Shown here: in pieces, positions 35,920 through 45,606 of the stretch
How positions within the stretch are numbered: position 1 is the stretch's first letter
How the letters are laid out: every line of letters starts with the position of its first letter
DNA from: Sandaracinus amylolyticus
GTDB lineage: Bacteria; Myxococcota_A; Polyangia; Polyangiales; Sandaracinaceae
Length of the DNA stretch: 64,000 nt
Direction: 5' to 3'
NCBI RefSeq assembly: GCF_021631985.1
Contig: NZ_CP070225.1
Span: 558,001 to 622,000 of the forward strand
The notes under the pieces: model-generated
The model's input: only the letters and a program-made list of their open reading frames with translations
Told to the model about the DNA's origin: nothing
Databases searched by the model: none
Made by a program: the position numbers and the translations under genes

Positions 35920-38900
35920 ATGAAGACTCACGCTCACTCGCTCGTGTCTCGAGCTCTCTCGGCGGGGCTCGCGACGCTGCTGTTCTGGACGCCTCTCGCG
36001 CCGCGCCTCGCACAGGCGCAGGAGATCGAGATCTCGGAGGAGGAGCAGCGCGCGATCCGCGAGGCCGCGTACGACCGCCAGCCCGAGCTCGACGAGGCGC
36101 ACCTCGAGGACGTCGAGCTCGACACCGACGCCGAGCACGAAGGGCCGCCACCGAGCGAGACCTCGAGCGGCGCACCGCTTGCGCTCCCGGGGGGAGACAC
36201 ACGCACGGCGGTCAATCCTCAGGCGATCTCGCTGCCGACGGCCGAGGGGTCGATCGAGGGCATGGGCGAGTCGTTCACGCCGAACCTGAGCTCCGGCACC
36301 GGGAGCTTCGGCGTGCCGATCGCAGTCGCGCCGGGTCGCGCAGGCGTGCAGCCGAGCTTCTCGCTCGCGTACGCGACGAGCGGTGGAAACGGACCCGTCG
36401 GCTTCGGTTGGTCGCTCTCGGCCCCCTTCATCTCGCGCCAAGTCGATCGCGGTGTGCCGCAGTACGACGATCGGCTGCGATGGCATCGCGGCGAGGACCG
36501 CTTCATCTACAACGGCGGTCAGGAGCTGGTTCCCGTCAATTCGGGGGTGATGGCGCGAGTCGATATGGAGTCGTCGACCGCGATGCCGACGTTCCCGGAC
36601 GGCGTGACGGATCAGTGGCAGGAGTACCGCGCTCGCGTCGAGGGCGGATTCATGCGCTTCTTCCGCGCCCCCGATTTCACGCGCTGGGTCGTGCTCTCGA
36701 AGGACGGTAGTCGCTTCGACTTCGGGCGCGTCAGCGTCGGGCCGAGTGAGATCGTCAGCGGCTCGGTGAACGCGCTGGAGCGAGATCCCAGCGCACCGAA
36801 TCGCGTGTATCGCTGGATGCTGACGCGGATGGCCGACTCGCACGGCTCGCCCGTGTGGTACCGGTACCAGCAGCACGAGAACAACGCGTACCTACAAGAC
36901 GTCACGTACGTCTCGCCGCACGGGTGCGCCGTCGGGTCGGCCGACGACAACGCCGACTGCACCGAGAGCCTCGGCTCCTATGCGTCGCGCGTCGCATTCG
37001 AGTACGAAGTGCGCCCCGACGTCTTCGACACGTGGGTGAGCGGCTGGCGAATCGCGACGCCACGGCGCCTCGCGCGTGTGGTGGTGACTGCATGGGATGA
37101 CGGGCTCGGCGAGCGCGCGCTCGTGCGCCGATATCACCTCTCGTATTCGAACGATGGATTCCACTCGATGCTCACTTCGGTGCAGCTCGAGGGGCGTCCC
37201 GACGCGGAGAACGAGTGGGGCGTGCGAGTGCTCGGTGACCCGGTGTCCGAGCGTAGCCTCGGCCCGAGCCCCGTCGGTCCGATGCTCCCGGCGATGCGCT
37301 TCGACTACACGCCGGTTCCGCCTGCGCTCGATGGGACCGTGCACGACGTGATCGGCAGTCCGCCGCACTCGGTCGACGAAGCGCGAAGCGATCTGTTCGA
37401 CGTCAACTCCGACGGCCTGCCGGACCTCGTGGTGACCGACCCCGCGCGCTATCGAACGCGCGACGGGCGCCCCGCGGCGGGTGTGTTCTTCAATGGATTC
37501 CGCGGCGCCGCCGCAGCGCCCGCCGAGACGGCGGCGCAGTTCAGCGCGGCAGTTCCAGTCGCGATCCCGGCTGGGATGGACGCTGTGATGGCGCTGTCGA
37601 ATCCGAACGTCGCGCCGATGGACATTGACGGCGATGGGCGCAGCGACCTGCTCCACATGCCGCGGCAGCGCACGTACGGCTGGTTCTCACCGACTCGCTC
37701 CCCCGAGGGTGAGGGCGAGTTCTCGCCCGCCTCGCAGGGATGGCAGTGGAGCTACGAGCAGGTCCGCCTGCCCACCACCGACGCCGATCCGCGCATCGAT
37801 CTCGGCCGCGACGGCGCGCACATCCAGGTGCTCGACGTCAACAACGACCATCTGATCGATGTCGTCCGCACGACGGGCACCGAGATCCAGACGTGGCTCA
37901 ACCTCGGCTGGCTCGACGGCGGGGAAGGGCGGTTCGGCTCGTATTCGTGGGGCGGTGAGACTGCCACGCTGAGCACTGCCCCGGTCCGCTCGTGTCTACC
38001 GGTCGCCGGCACCGTCTATGACTTCGAAGATCTCGAGTCGCGCCTGGGCGACATGAACGGCGACGGTCTGCAGGACCTGGTGCGCATTCGCCGTGGCCGC
38101 GTGATCTACTGGCCCGGTCGGGGTGACGGCAGCTTCGGGATCGGTGCTCGTGGGTGCGAGCCCGGCTTGATCAGTGATCGTCACATCGAGATGACGACTC
38201 CGCCGGCCGAGACCAACACCGAGCTCGCGGGCGTGTACCTCGCAGACATCGACTCGGACGGCACTGACGACGTCGTGCAGGTCCGTTTCGACGCGATCGA
38301 CGTGTGGCTGAATCGCGCGGGGCGCGCGTTCGCTCAGCGCATCATCGTGCGCGGCGTGCCGGCGAATCCGGGATTCGCCAATCGCATTCGCCTGGTCGAC
38401 ATCGATGGATCGGGCACCGTCGATGTCGTCTACGGCACGGCGCACGGGTGGAGGTACATCGATCTCGTCGGAGGGCTCCGGCCGCGGCTTCTGGTCGGCG
38501 TCGAGAACGGCCTCGGTGCGCGAACCGAGCTCCAGTACGAGACGAGCGCTGTCGACTATCTACGCGATCTCCAGGCGTGCGAGACCGGTGACACGCGGAA
38601 CTGCTTCACCTGGAACCAGCCGGGCGACCCTGGTGAGCGCCTGCTGACGCATCGCTCCGGTGGGTCGCCGGTGATCTCCACGGTCGTCCGCTCGATCACG
38701 ACGACTGACCGGATGCACGTCTACGGCCTCGAGCCACAGCGCGCGACGCAGCGCCTGCACTACCACGACGCGTACTACGAAGGCATCGAGCAGGAGTTCC
38801 GTGGCTTCGGCGTCACCGACTCCTGGGCCATCGGCGACTGGAACAACCCTACGACGATCACGCGCACCTGGTTCCAGCAAGGCCGTCGTTCGCAAGCGAT

Positions 38901-41900
38901 CGCAGCAGAGCGGCTCGAGCACAACCCCGACGAAGCGCTCAAGGGCCGCGAGTATCTCACCGAGACATTCGACGAAGACGGACGATATCTCGCCTCCGCG
39001 CATGCGACGCTCGCAGTGCGTCATCTCGCCGATGGGCTCGACGGTCGGCCGATCGACTACGCGTACGTCACCGAAGCGAACGAGTATCGATACGACACCA
39101 CTCCGTTCACGCCGCTGACGGACGCGCGCGTCACGCTCACCGACGTCGAGTACCAGCAGACCGACGACAACGGCGAGGTTGCGATCGCATCCAGCCGAAC
39201 GCATGAGGTGTCGATTCGCGGCGCGCGCTGGGCGCGGATTCGCACGACCTACGACGAGATCGACAACCTCGGTCACGTCCTGGAGCAGACCGCGCACGGC
39301 ACGGTCGCGGTCGATGGAGGCCTGTCTGCCATCGACGAACCGATTGTCGCGCACACCGAGGTGACCCGGCTCGGTACGTGGATGTGGCGAACGCGACGCA
39401 CGTGGGTGGACGGCCCTGAGAGCGTGGCGCTCGGCGAGACCACCGTTGAGTTCACAGAGGCCGGCGATCCTCGGTACACAGTCACGACGGTCACCGGCAT
39501 CCCCGAGCTCGACTTCGAGGGGGAGTCGGACGACGAGGGCGATGCGCTCCCGTACGAGATCGCCGACGCCCGTGAGAACGCCGTCGCATCGGTCGCGTAC
39601 GACTCCTGGGGGCAGCCGATTGCGCAGTGCGCCGGTGGGAATCTCGCCGGCCCGACGGGTACACCCCCCGACGTCTGCCTGCGGTACGGAACCGTCACGC
39701 GCGACACGCAGTTCGACCAGCTCGCCCTCGTCGAGCGCGCGTGGGTCGGGCGCGGTGCAACGGCGTACCTCGAGACGGAGGGCGTCTGGGACCGAGGGCT
39801 CGCGCTCCTGCTGAGCGCGGCAGCGCCGAACCACGAAATCTCCGAGATGCTCTACGACGGCTTCGGCCGTCCCGTCGCCGCGATCCCGCCGCCCGTCGAC
39901 GGTTGCATCGAGGGCCATCCGACGACGCTGATCCGCTACGAGCTCACGACCGACCCCGAGAACGCGCCGCTCTCGCGTGTGCGCACGACCACGGTGCTGC
40001 GCGATGCGCAGAACTGCGAGGAGGCGAGCCCGGTCGAAGGAATGGGCTACGTCGACGGCCTCGGCCGCCCGCGCGCCGCGCTCGCCACGGGCGACGAAGC
40101 TCACGCGTGGGTCCGCAGCGGCATCACGACCTTCGACCAGAAGGGCTCGGTCCGTCGCACCTACCAGCCCGACTTCTACGACGGCTCCGAGAGCGATTTT
40201 GCGGCCGTCATCGCGCTGCCCTCGGACATTCCGTACGCCGTCACGCGTTACGACGCATTCGGTCGCGCGCGCGGCGTGATCGCCGAAGACGGCTCGACCG
40301 TCTGGACGAGCCATCACGCGCTCTCCACCGACGTCTGCGATCCGCTCGACAACGACCATTCGTCTCCGCACTACCGGACCTGCACCACGGCGCGAGTCGA
40401 CGGTCACGGGCGCGTGATCGACCAGATTCTGCGCAATCGAGATCCCGACACCGGCGCGGACGAGCAATATCGACTCTGGACGTGGTACCGCCAGGACGGC
40501 GCCGTGCTCGCGCTGGCGCGCACGCAGCGCAACGCCTCGATCACGCGACCGGCGACTCTGCCGAGCCGTGATGCGATGACAGTCGTCCGGACATTCACCT
40601 ACGACTCCATCGGTCGGCGCTGGACTTCGCACGACCCGGACACCGTCTCGCCCTCGGGAGCGAACTGGCGATACTTGTTCAATCGCGTCGGCGATCTCGC
40701 TGCAGTGCGCGATCCGCGCGGCTGCGGTCAGAACTTCTTCTACGATCTCGGCGGTCGACTCGTCGGCGAGCAGTACGTCAGCTGCGCCGAAGCTTCGTCG
40801 ATGCGCGGAGAGCAACCCGTCGCGCAGCTCACGGCCGGCGCGACGGGGCTGGACGACGAGACCCCGGCGATCTCCGTCGACGTCCTCTACCACTACGACG
40901 ACTACTCCGGTCTCGGCTGGAGTGACGACGCGCGCGGCGGTGATCTCGGCGATCCCGAGGACCCCGCGGTGCTCACGACGGTCGACGCGCGCGCCGTCGG
41001 TATGCCCACCGGCGTCGAGGATCGCGGCCAGCGATCCGTCATCAGCTACGACCGCCGCGGCAACGCGGTCTGGTCCGCGCGCCAGATGGCGTTCATCTCG
41101 AACGCCCCCGCGCTCGAGCCACCCCTACAGCCTCCCGGAGCCCCGCCGCCCAGCCCCGAAGACCCACCGCGTCGGATCGAGGCGCCGCAGGTCGGCGACG
41201 TCGCATACGACGAGGAGCACACCTACGTGCGCACGGCGACCTTCGATCACGCCGCGCGCCCGGTCTCGATGACGCTGCCGCGCGATCTCGACTGGGATCC
41301 GAACGGCGTTGATGAAGGTCCGGTCGTCCGAGGAGAGCTCGCGTACAACCGCCGCGGTCTGCCCGCGACTGCCACCGCCCGCATCGGCGAAGTCGTCCAG
41401 CCGATCGTCAGCGGCATCGCCTATGACCGTGACGGCGCCGTCCTCCAGACCACGTGGGGCGACGCGCGCCCCGGCCACGAGGCAACTGTCAGCCAGACTC
41501 GTTACGACCGCCGCCGCCGCCCCATTCGCTTCATCACCACCCGACAGCCCACCGGCCCCGAGCCGGCGGGCCCTGGCGAAGAGCCCACGCTCGCGGCAGT
41601 GAGCACCGTCGTCGACCAGGAGCTCGTCTGGGACGCAGCGTCGAACCTCACCGACATCGTCGATCACCGCGACGGCAGCGAGTGGCCCGCCGGGTTCCGT
41701 CCGCGCACGACACACGTCGACCACGACGCGCTCTATCGCGTCGTCGGCGCGTTCTTCGAGTACACGCAGCACGACCACCGACGCACGCCGGACGACGAGG
41801 CAACGGACTATCGCGACACCTACGCGGCGCTCCGCGGCGAGCCGGTGAGCGGCGAGGGCGATCCGCCTCCGACGGAGCCGCCTGTGAACGTCGACCCGAT

Positions 41901-43878
41901 GTTCACCCGGCCCGCGCCGATGCTCCCCGAGAGTCCGCCGACTCGCGCCGTGAACATCACCTGGAACTACGATTTCCTCGGCAACAGCACCGAGTGGAAC
42001 GACGACCAGGACAGCTTCTACGAGCGCAGCATCGGCGAGATCTCGAACGGCGTCGACGATCCGGCCCATCTCGCTCGTCCGAGCGCGCTCTATTTCGCGA
42101 CCAACATCACCGCCGCGATCACCTCGACCCAGACCAACGCGGGCTGGCTCGAGGTGGCGTACGGCGAGGGCGGCAACGTCGTCTCGATGACCGTCCGCGC
42201 GCAATGCGGAGGACGTGATTCCGAGACGGCGTGCACGCCGGGCCCGGCAACGAACGACGACTTCGCCCGTCGAGACTCGCTCCGTCAGACCTGCGCGTGC
42301 GCGAGCGAGCAGCACTACGAATATCGCTGGGACGAGCTCAATCGCCTCGCCGAAGCTCGCCGATGGGATCGCTCGTCGACCGCGCCCACGTGGGAGCTGA
42401 AGGTCCGCCAACGCTACCGCTACGACGGCGCGAATCAGCGCACGGTGAAGCAGACGCTCGAGCCCGTCGGCGGCACCGAGGGTGAGCTCGGCAGCGGCGA
42501 CGGTCTCGACCGCATCGCGCTCTACGTCCTGCCCGGCGACTTCGAGCGCCGCGGCCTCCAGCGCGGCGCGGGCGTGAGGTACGAGCCCGGCCCGTTCGGG
42601 ACCGAGACTCAGTACCTCGTCGCCGGCGCGAGGCTCGTGTGGAGGCACGACAGCCTCGACCAGAGCGCGCACCAGAACCGGCGGATGACGGTCCCGCTCA
42701 CCGACGTCATCCAAACCACCGCGGCGACGCTCGACCTGGCCAGCGGCGACATGCTCGAGGCGAGCACGTATTACCCGAACGGAGCACGGGAGACGCTCCT
42801 CGCGGATATTGACGATCCGAGCGCGGCGGAACCCACGGGGTTCACCGGCAAGGAGGGGGACGAGGAAGTCGGGCTCAGCTACTTCGGTGAGCGCTATCTG
42901 ATTGCACGGCTGGGGCGGTGGGCGAGTCCTGACCCACTGCACACGCACGCAAATGGGGGTGGAGAGGCTCTCAATAGCTTCCACTACGTTGCGGGTCGAT
43001 CGGCGACGGGCATTGACACCCTGGGGCTGCAGGACGCGCATGGGCAAGGGCAGGAGAGTCAAGAGCAGCAGTCCACTGCCCGGCGGACCGACACCGCTCC
43101 GCAGGCACAACCGCAGGCCACAGCGCCACGACAAGCCCCCACTTCCGGTCGCCAAGTGTTCCTCGTGTTCCGTCCACGCGATACGCGGCCGCGCGATACG
43201 GAGCAGGTCGCGTACGAGCTGGAGGTTGCGCGAGGAAACTACGCCTTCGCGCAGCAGTGGCGCGCTGTAGATCCGTCGCGGCGTGAGATCGTCGTAGTGC
43301 GCGCATCCGGCTCGCGTGTGTTTCCAACAGTTGCCGAGGTCACAGCGGGATTCGAACGCGCAGCAGCCGCCGCCGGAGCCGGGGGCGAGGTGATCATCGC
43401 ACTCGGGCACGGTCTGCCGGGCATGGTCCAGCTGCAACCGGGGGATCATGCGTCACGACCCTGGTCGCTCACTGAGCGGACTCTGATGCCGCCCGATGAT
43501 CGCGGGCGGCGTCTCGATTCGACGGAGGAGCAAACGGCAGGGCTCGAACGGATCCGAGCTGCTACTCGTGAGCACCAGCTGTCGCGTATCACGCTCTTTT
43601 CGTGTGAGGTCGGGCAGGGGGCATCGCCGATGCCGTCCGCGCTGGCCCGGTACCTTGGCGTGCCGATTCGTGCCGCAGTTCACGACATCGCCACCGTTCG
43701 CCTGCCCACCGAGGCCGGCGGAACAGAAGGCCGCCTCGCAGCACGTGTAAGGATTTACGAGAGCGATCGCAGTGGTGTCCCAGTGCGAGGCGACCGCCCT
43801 TCGACGTACTCTGAGGACGACATGGAACGAGTGATTCGATGGCGTGTGTTCGATGGAACCTCGAGAGGATCGCTCTGA
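35920..43878 (+). CDS. secreted SpvB/VCBS/Rhs protein with caspase-like C-terminal domain
   Basis: 2652 aa from the ATG at 35920, behind GAGAGAG. A Sec signal (about 1-34, ending AQA-QE) is followed by an SpvB/TcaC-type domain (from about 110: FTPNLSSGTGSFGVPI, GFGWSLSAPFISRQ). Six VCBS/FG-GAP-like units follow (about 490-840: DVNSDGLPDLV, DIDGDGRSDLL, DMNGDGLQDLV), then a TcdB-middle-like patch (NGLGARTELQYET, about 860). Many YD repeats lead to the Rhs core end (FTGKEGDEEVGLSYFGERYL, about 2310) and GIDTLGLQD (about 2365). The last ~280 residues are unlike the rest. VIIALGHGLPG (His2497) and ITLFSCEVGQG (Cys2562) fit a clan CD (caspase/CHAT-like) His-Cys dyad. This layout is that of fused TcB-TcC proteins with a new toxin tip; self-cleavage at the core end is inferred. 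Confidence 0.85.
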   Translation: MKTHAHSLVSRALSAGLATLLFWTPLAPRLAQAQEIEISEEEQRAIREAAYDRQPELDEAHLEDVELDTDAEHEGPPPSETSSGAPLALPGGDTRTAVNPQAISLPTAEGSIEGMGESFTPNLSSGTGSFGVPIAVAPGRAGVQPSFSLAYATSGGNGPVGFGWSLSAPFISRQVDRGVPQYDDRLRWHRGEDRFIYNGGQELVPVNSGVMARVDMESSTAMPTFPDGVTDQWQEYRARVEGGFMRFFRAPDFTRWVVLSKDGSRFDFGRVSVGPSEIVSGSVNALERDPSAPNRVYRWMLTRMADSHGSPVWYRYQQHENNAYLQDVTYVSPHGCAVGSADDNADCTESLGSYASRVAFEYEVRPDVFDTWVSGWRIATPRRLARVVVTAWDDGLGERALVRRYHLSYSNDGFHSMLTSVQLEGRPDAENEWGVRVLGDPVSERSLGPSPVGPMLPAMRFDYTPVPPALDGTVHDVIGSPPHSVDEARSDLFDVNSDGLPDLVVTDPARYRTRDGRPAAGVFFNGFRGAAAAPAETAAQFSAAVPVAIPAGMDAVMALSNPNVAPMDIDGDGRSDLLHMPRQRTYGWFSPTRSPEGEGEFSPASQGWQWSYEQVRLPTTDADPRIDLGRDGAHIQVLDVNNDHLIDVVRTTGTEIQTWLNLGWLDGGEGRFGSYSWGGETATLSTAPVRSCLPVAGTVYDFEDLESRLGDMNGDGLQDLVRIRRGRVIYWPGRGDGSFGIGARGCEPGLISDRHIEMTTPPAETNTELAGVYLADIDSDGTDDVVQVRFDAIDVWLNRAGRAFAQRIIVRGVPANPGFANRIRLVDIDGSGTVDVVYGTAHGWRYIDLVGGLRPRLLVGVENGLGARTELQYETSAVDYLRDLQACETGDTRNCFTWNQPGDPGERLLTHRSGGSPVISTVVRSITTTDRMHVYGLEPQRATQRLHYHDAYYEGIEQEFRGFGVTDSWAIGDWNNPTTITRTWFQQGRRSQAIAAERLEHNPDEALKGREYLTETFDEDGRYLASAHATLAVRHLADGLDGRPIDYAYVTEANEYRYDTTPFTPLTDARVTLTDVEYQQTDDNGEVAIASSRTHEVSIRGARWARIRTTYDEIDNLGHVLEQTAHGTVAVDGGLSAIDEPIVAHTEVTRLGTWMWRTRRTWVDGPESVALGETTVEFTEAGDPRYTVTTVTGIPELDFEGESDDEGDALPYEIADARENAVASVAYDSWGQPIAQCAGGNLAGPTGTPPDVCLRYGTVTRDTQFDQLALVERAWVGRGATAYLETEGVWDRGLALLLSAAAPNHEISEMLYDGFGRPVAAIPPPVDGCIEGHPTTLIRYELTTDPENAPLSRVRTTTVLRDAQNCEEASPVEGMGYVDGLGRPRAALATGDEAHAWVRSGITTFDQKGSVRRTYQPDFYDGSESDFAAVIALPSDIPYAVTRYDAFGRARGVIAEDGSTVWTSHHALSTDVCDPLDNDHSSPHYRTCTTARVDGHGRVIDQILRNRDPDTGADEQYRLWTWYRQDGAVLALARTQRNASITRPATLPSRDAMTVVRTFTYDSIGRRWTSHDPDTVSPSGANWRYLFNRVGDLAAVRDPRGCGQNFFYDLGGRLVGEQYVSCAEASSMRGEQPVAQLTAGATGLDDETPAISVDVLYHYDDYSGLGWSDDARGGDLGDPEDPAVLTTVDARAVGMPTGVEDRGQRSVISYDRRGNAVWSARQMAFISNAPALEPPLQPPGAPPPSPEDPPRRIEAPQVGDVAYDEEHTYVRTATFDHAARPVSMTLPRDLDWDPNGVDEGPVVRGELAYNRRGLPATATARIGEVVQPIVSGIAYDRDGAVLQTTWGDARPGHEATVSQTRYDRRRRPIRFITTRQPTGPEPAGPGEEPTLAAVSTVVDQELVWDAASNLTDIVDHRDGSEWPAGFRPRTTHVDHDALYRVVGAFFEYTQHDHRRTPDDEATDYRDTYAALRGEPVSGEGDPPPTEPPVNVDPMFTRPAPMLPESPPTRAVNITWNYDFLGNSTEWNDDQDSFYERSIGEISNGVDDPAHLARPSALYFATNITAAITSTQTNAGWLEVAYGEGGNVVSMTVRAQCGGRDSETACTPGPATNDDFARRDSLRQTCACASEQHYEYRWDELNRLAEARRWDRSSTAPTWELKVRQRYRYDGANQRTVKQTLEPVGGTEGELGSGDGLDRIALYVLPGDFERRGLQRGAGVRYEPGPFGTETQYLVAGARLVWRHDSLDQSAHQNRRMTVPLTDVIQTTAATLDLASGDMLEASTYYPNGARETLLADIDDPSAAEPTGFTGKEGDEEVGLSYFGERYLIARLGRWASPDPLHTHANGGGEALNSFHYVAGRSATGIDTLGLQDAHGQGQESQEQQSTARRTDTAPQAQPQATAPRQAPTSGRQVFLVFRPRDTRPRDTEQVAYELEVARGNYAFAQQWRAVDPSRREIVVVRASGSRVFPTVAEVTAGFERAAAAAGAGGEVIIALGHGLPGMVQLQPGDHASRPWSLTERTLMPPDDRGRRLDSTEEQTAGLERIRAATREHQLSRITLFSCEVGQGASPMPSALARYLGVPIRAAVHDIATVRLPTEAGGTEGRLAARVRIYESDRSGVPVRGDRPSTYSEDDMERVIRWRVFDGTSRGSL

Positions 43879-45038
43879 GAGCGTCGGTCACGGGGCGCGA
43901 CGGCGCGACGACTGCGCCGTTAGCCTGGGTCCTCTCCAGGCGGCATGCGCCGATTGCTCGTCCCTACAGGATCGTCGCTATCCGTTGTGCGGGCTCGCTC
44001 GCGATCCTCGTGCGAGTGGCGCTCGCGGTGCTCGCGCTCGTCCCCCTGGGCTGTGGCGACCAGCGCGCCCGCCCGCCCTCCCAGCCCATCCGCGATCACC
44101 ACGGGCCCTGGGCGACCGTCGAGGTCGGCAGCGATATCGTCTGCGCGCTCGATGAGGAGGGCGCCGCGTGGTGCGCGGGTTGGCGGTGGCGGCTTCCCGG
44201 ACGATGTCAGGGGTCGTGGCGCCGCGCATCGCTCGACGTGCCTCTGTTCGCCATCGCAGTTCGAGAAGACCTCGCCTGCGGGGGAGCAACCAACGGGCAC
44301 GTGTACTGCTGGGGCTGGGAGTGGTCGCTCACGACGGCGGCGATCGATTGCGAGCCTCCGGAGCTACGGCCGCGCGACGTGATCAACCATGAATCCGTCG
44401 ACGTGGCGATCTGGCGATCCGGCGTCTGCTCGGCCGGATCATCCGAAGACGTGATCTGCCGCGTCGGGGCGGCCACACCCACCCCGATCCACGCGTCGCG
44501 AGAGCACGGGGGCACGGGCCTTCGACCGGGCACTCGCATCGAGGGCGGCGACGAGCACGTCTGCGCGGGCACGGTGGACCACTTCGGCTGCTGGGGGGGA
44601 GTATTCGGACCGCTGCCGGTGGCGGTTGAGTCGAATGTATCCGCGTGGTGCTCGAACACAGATCAGATCTGCGCCGTTCGCGACGGCTGGCTCGCCTGTG
44701 CCCCTCCCGAGGACGCATTGCTCGGGCTATCCAACCAAGCTCCCGTCGACGTTACTCCACTGCAGCTCGCGTGTGACGCTTCCGATGGGGGATGTCTGTT
44801 GGACGCGACCGGCACCGTGCACTGTTGGGGCAGTCTCTCACCGACATGCATCGCATCGACGGAATGTGACCCGGCGAGCCTCGTGACGATCGACCTTCCT
44901 TTGCGTGCGCGTGCTCTTTCGGCCGGCGCCGGGATGGCCTGCGCTATCGACGGGAGAGGCCGACTCTGGTGTTGGGGCGGCCTCGCGCACATATTCGGTG
45001 GTCCCCGCGCAGCCGCGATTCCGCAACAAATCGACTGA
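43839..45038 (+). CDS. RCC1-like seven-repeat lipoprotein overlapping the Rhs toxin gene
   Basis: 399 aa from the ATG, which overlaps the Rhs 3' end by 40 nt; later GTG starts are possible because the predicted lipoprotein signal (LAILVRVALAVLALVPLGC, Cys72) sits unusually far in. The mature part holds seven short units with a Cys pair each: VCALDEEGAAWCAG, LACGGATNGHVYCWG, VCSAGSSEDVICRVG, HVCAGTVDHFGCWG, ICAVRDGWLACAPP, GCLLDATGTVHCWG and ACAIDGRGRLWCWG. That predicts a single disulfide-stapled seven-bladed propeller. Overlap with a toxin gene is typical of immunity genes, but surface adhesion is an equal alternative. Related repeats occur in the gene upstream of the Rhs gene. Confidence 0.7.
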   Translation: MACVRWNLERIALRASVTGRDGATTAPLAWVLSRRHAPIARPYRIVAIRCAGSLAILVRVALAVLALVPLGCGDQRARPPSQPIRDHHGPWATVEVGSDIVCALDEEGAAWCAGWRWRLPGRCQGSWRRASLDVPLFAIAVREDLACGGATNGHVYCWGWEWSLTTAAIDCEPPELRPRDVINHESVDVAIWRSGVCSAGSSEDVICRVGAATPTPIHASREHGGTGLRPGTRIEGGDEHVCAGTVDHFGCWGGVFGPLPVAVESNVSAWCSNTDQICAVRDGWLACAPPEDALLGLSNQAPVDVTPLQLACDASDGGCLLDATGTVHCWGSLSPTCIASTECDPASLVTIDLPLRARALSAGAGMACAIDGRGRLWCWGGLAHIFGGPRAAAIPQQID

Positions 45039-45061
45039 ACGCCGCCCCCGTCCGGTCAGGA

Positions 45062-45139
45062 GCTTCCCCCGTAGGTCGGCATTGCAGTTGCCAGGTGGTC
45101 CAAGTCCTTCGCGACCTGGCCGACGCTGCGGTGGCCGAC
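45062..45139 (-). mobile_element. possible transposase OrfA fragment
   Basis: The minus-strand frame ending at the TGA 45058-45056 reads GHRSVGQVAKDLD, which resembles the helix-turn-helix of IS3-type OrfA proteins (RSVGQVARDLDLTETAL in the family). Only about 13 residues match and no inverted repeats were found. It abuts the break point of the ATPase remnant. Confidence 0.3.
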
Positions 45140-45142
45140 CTG

Positions 45143-45600
45143 ACGCGATCGGCGGCTCGAGGATCTCGAGGACCAGCGCCTCGATCGGCGGCGCGTCGCC
45201 TCGCGCGACGCGCCGCTCGGCGAGCACCGAGAGGAACGCCTGGTCGCAGCTGCGAGACGGATCGCCCTCGAGCCCCGCGAGGCGGAGTACGAGCGAGATC
45301 GCGCGCGCGAGCGCGGCGCGCGCCGAGTCGGAATCGGTCTGCCAGCCCGGTGAGGAACGCTCGAGCGCGATCGCCTCGTCGACGACAGGCGGATCGGCGA
45401 GCCCATCAGCATCGCCGCGAGCGGGCTCGTCCTCGGCGTGCCGAGCGAGGGGAACGCGCGAGGGGAACGAGAGCGAGAGGTTCGGGAGATCGCCGTTCAC
45501 CTCGATCACGAGCACCGGAATGCCGGCGTCCAGGGCCTCCTCGACGAGCACGGTGACGAGGCCCGTCTTGCCGCTGCCGGGACATGACGGGCCTCGATGT
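45143..45600 (-). pseudogene. HerA/DUF87-like ATPase remnant
   Basis: On the minus strand a stretch of about 150 codons reads CPGSGKTGLVTVLVEEALDA (Walker A region), IPVLVIEVNGDLPNLSLSFP, then RAALARAISLVLRLAGLEGD, FLSVLAERRVARGD and LEILEPPIAS. This is the order seen in HerA-like membrane ATPases of about 500 residues or more. There is no start codon or N-terminal domain before the Walker A, part of the middle appears deleted after FPSRVP, and everything after EPPIAS is missing. It is a truncated, non-functional gene. It is probably the former partner of the frameshifted gene upstream. Confidence 0.65.
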
Positions 45601-45606
45601 GTGCAG

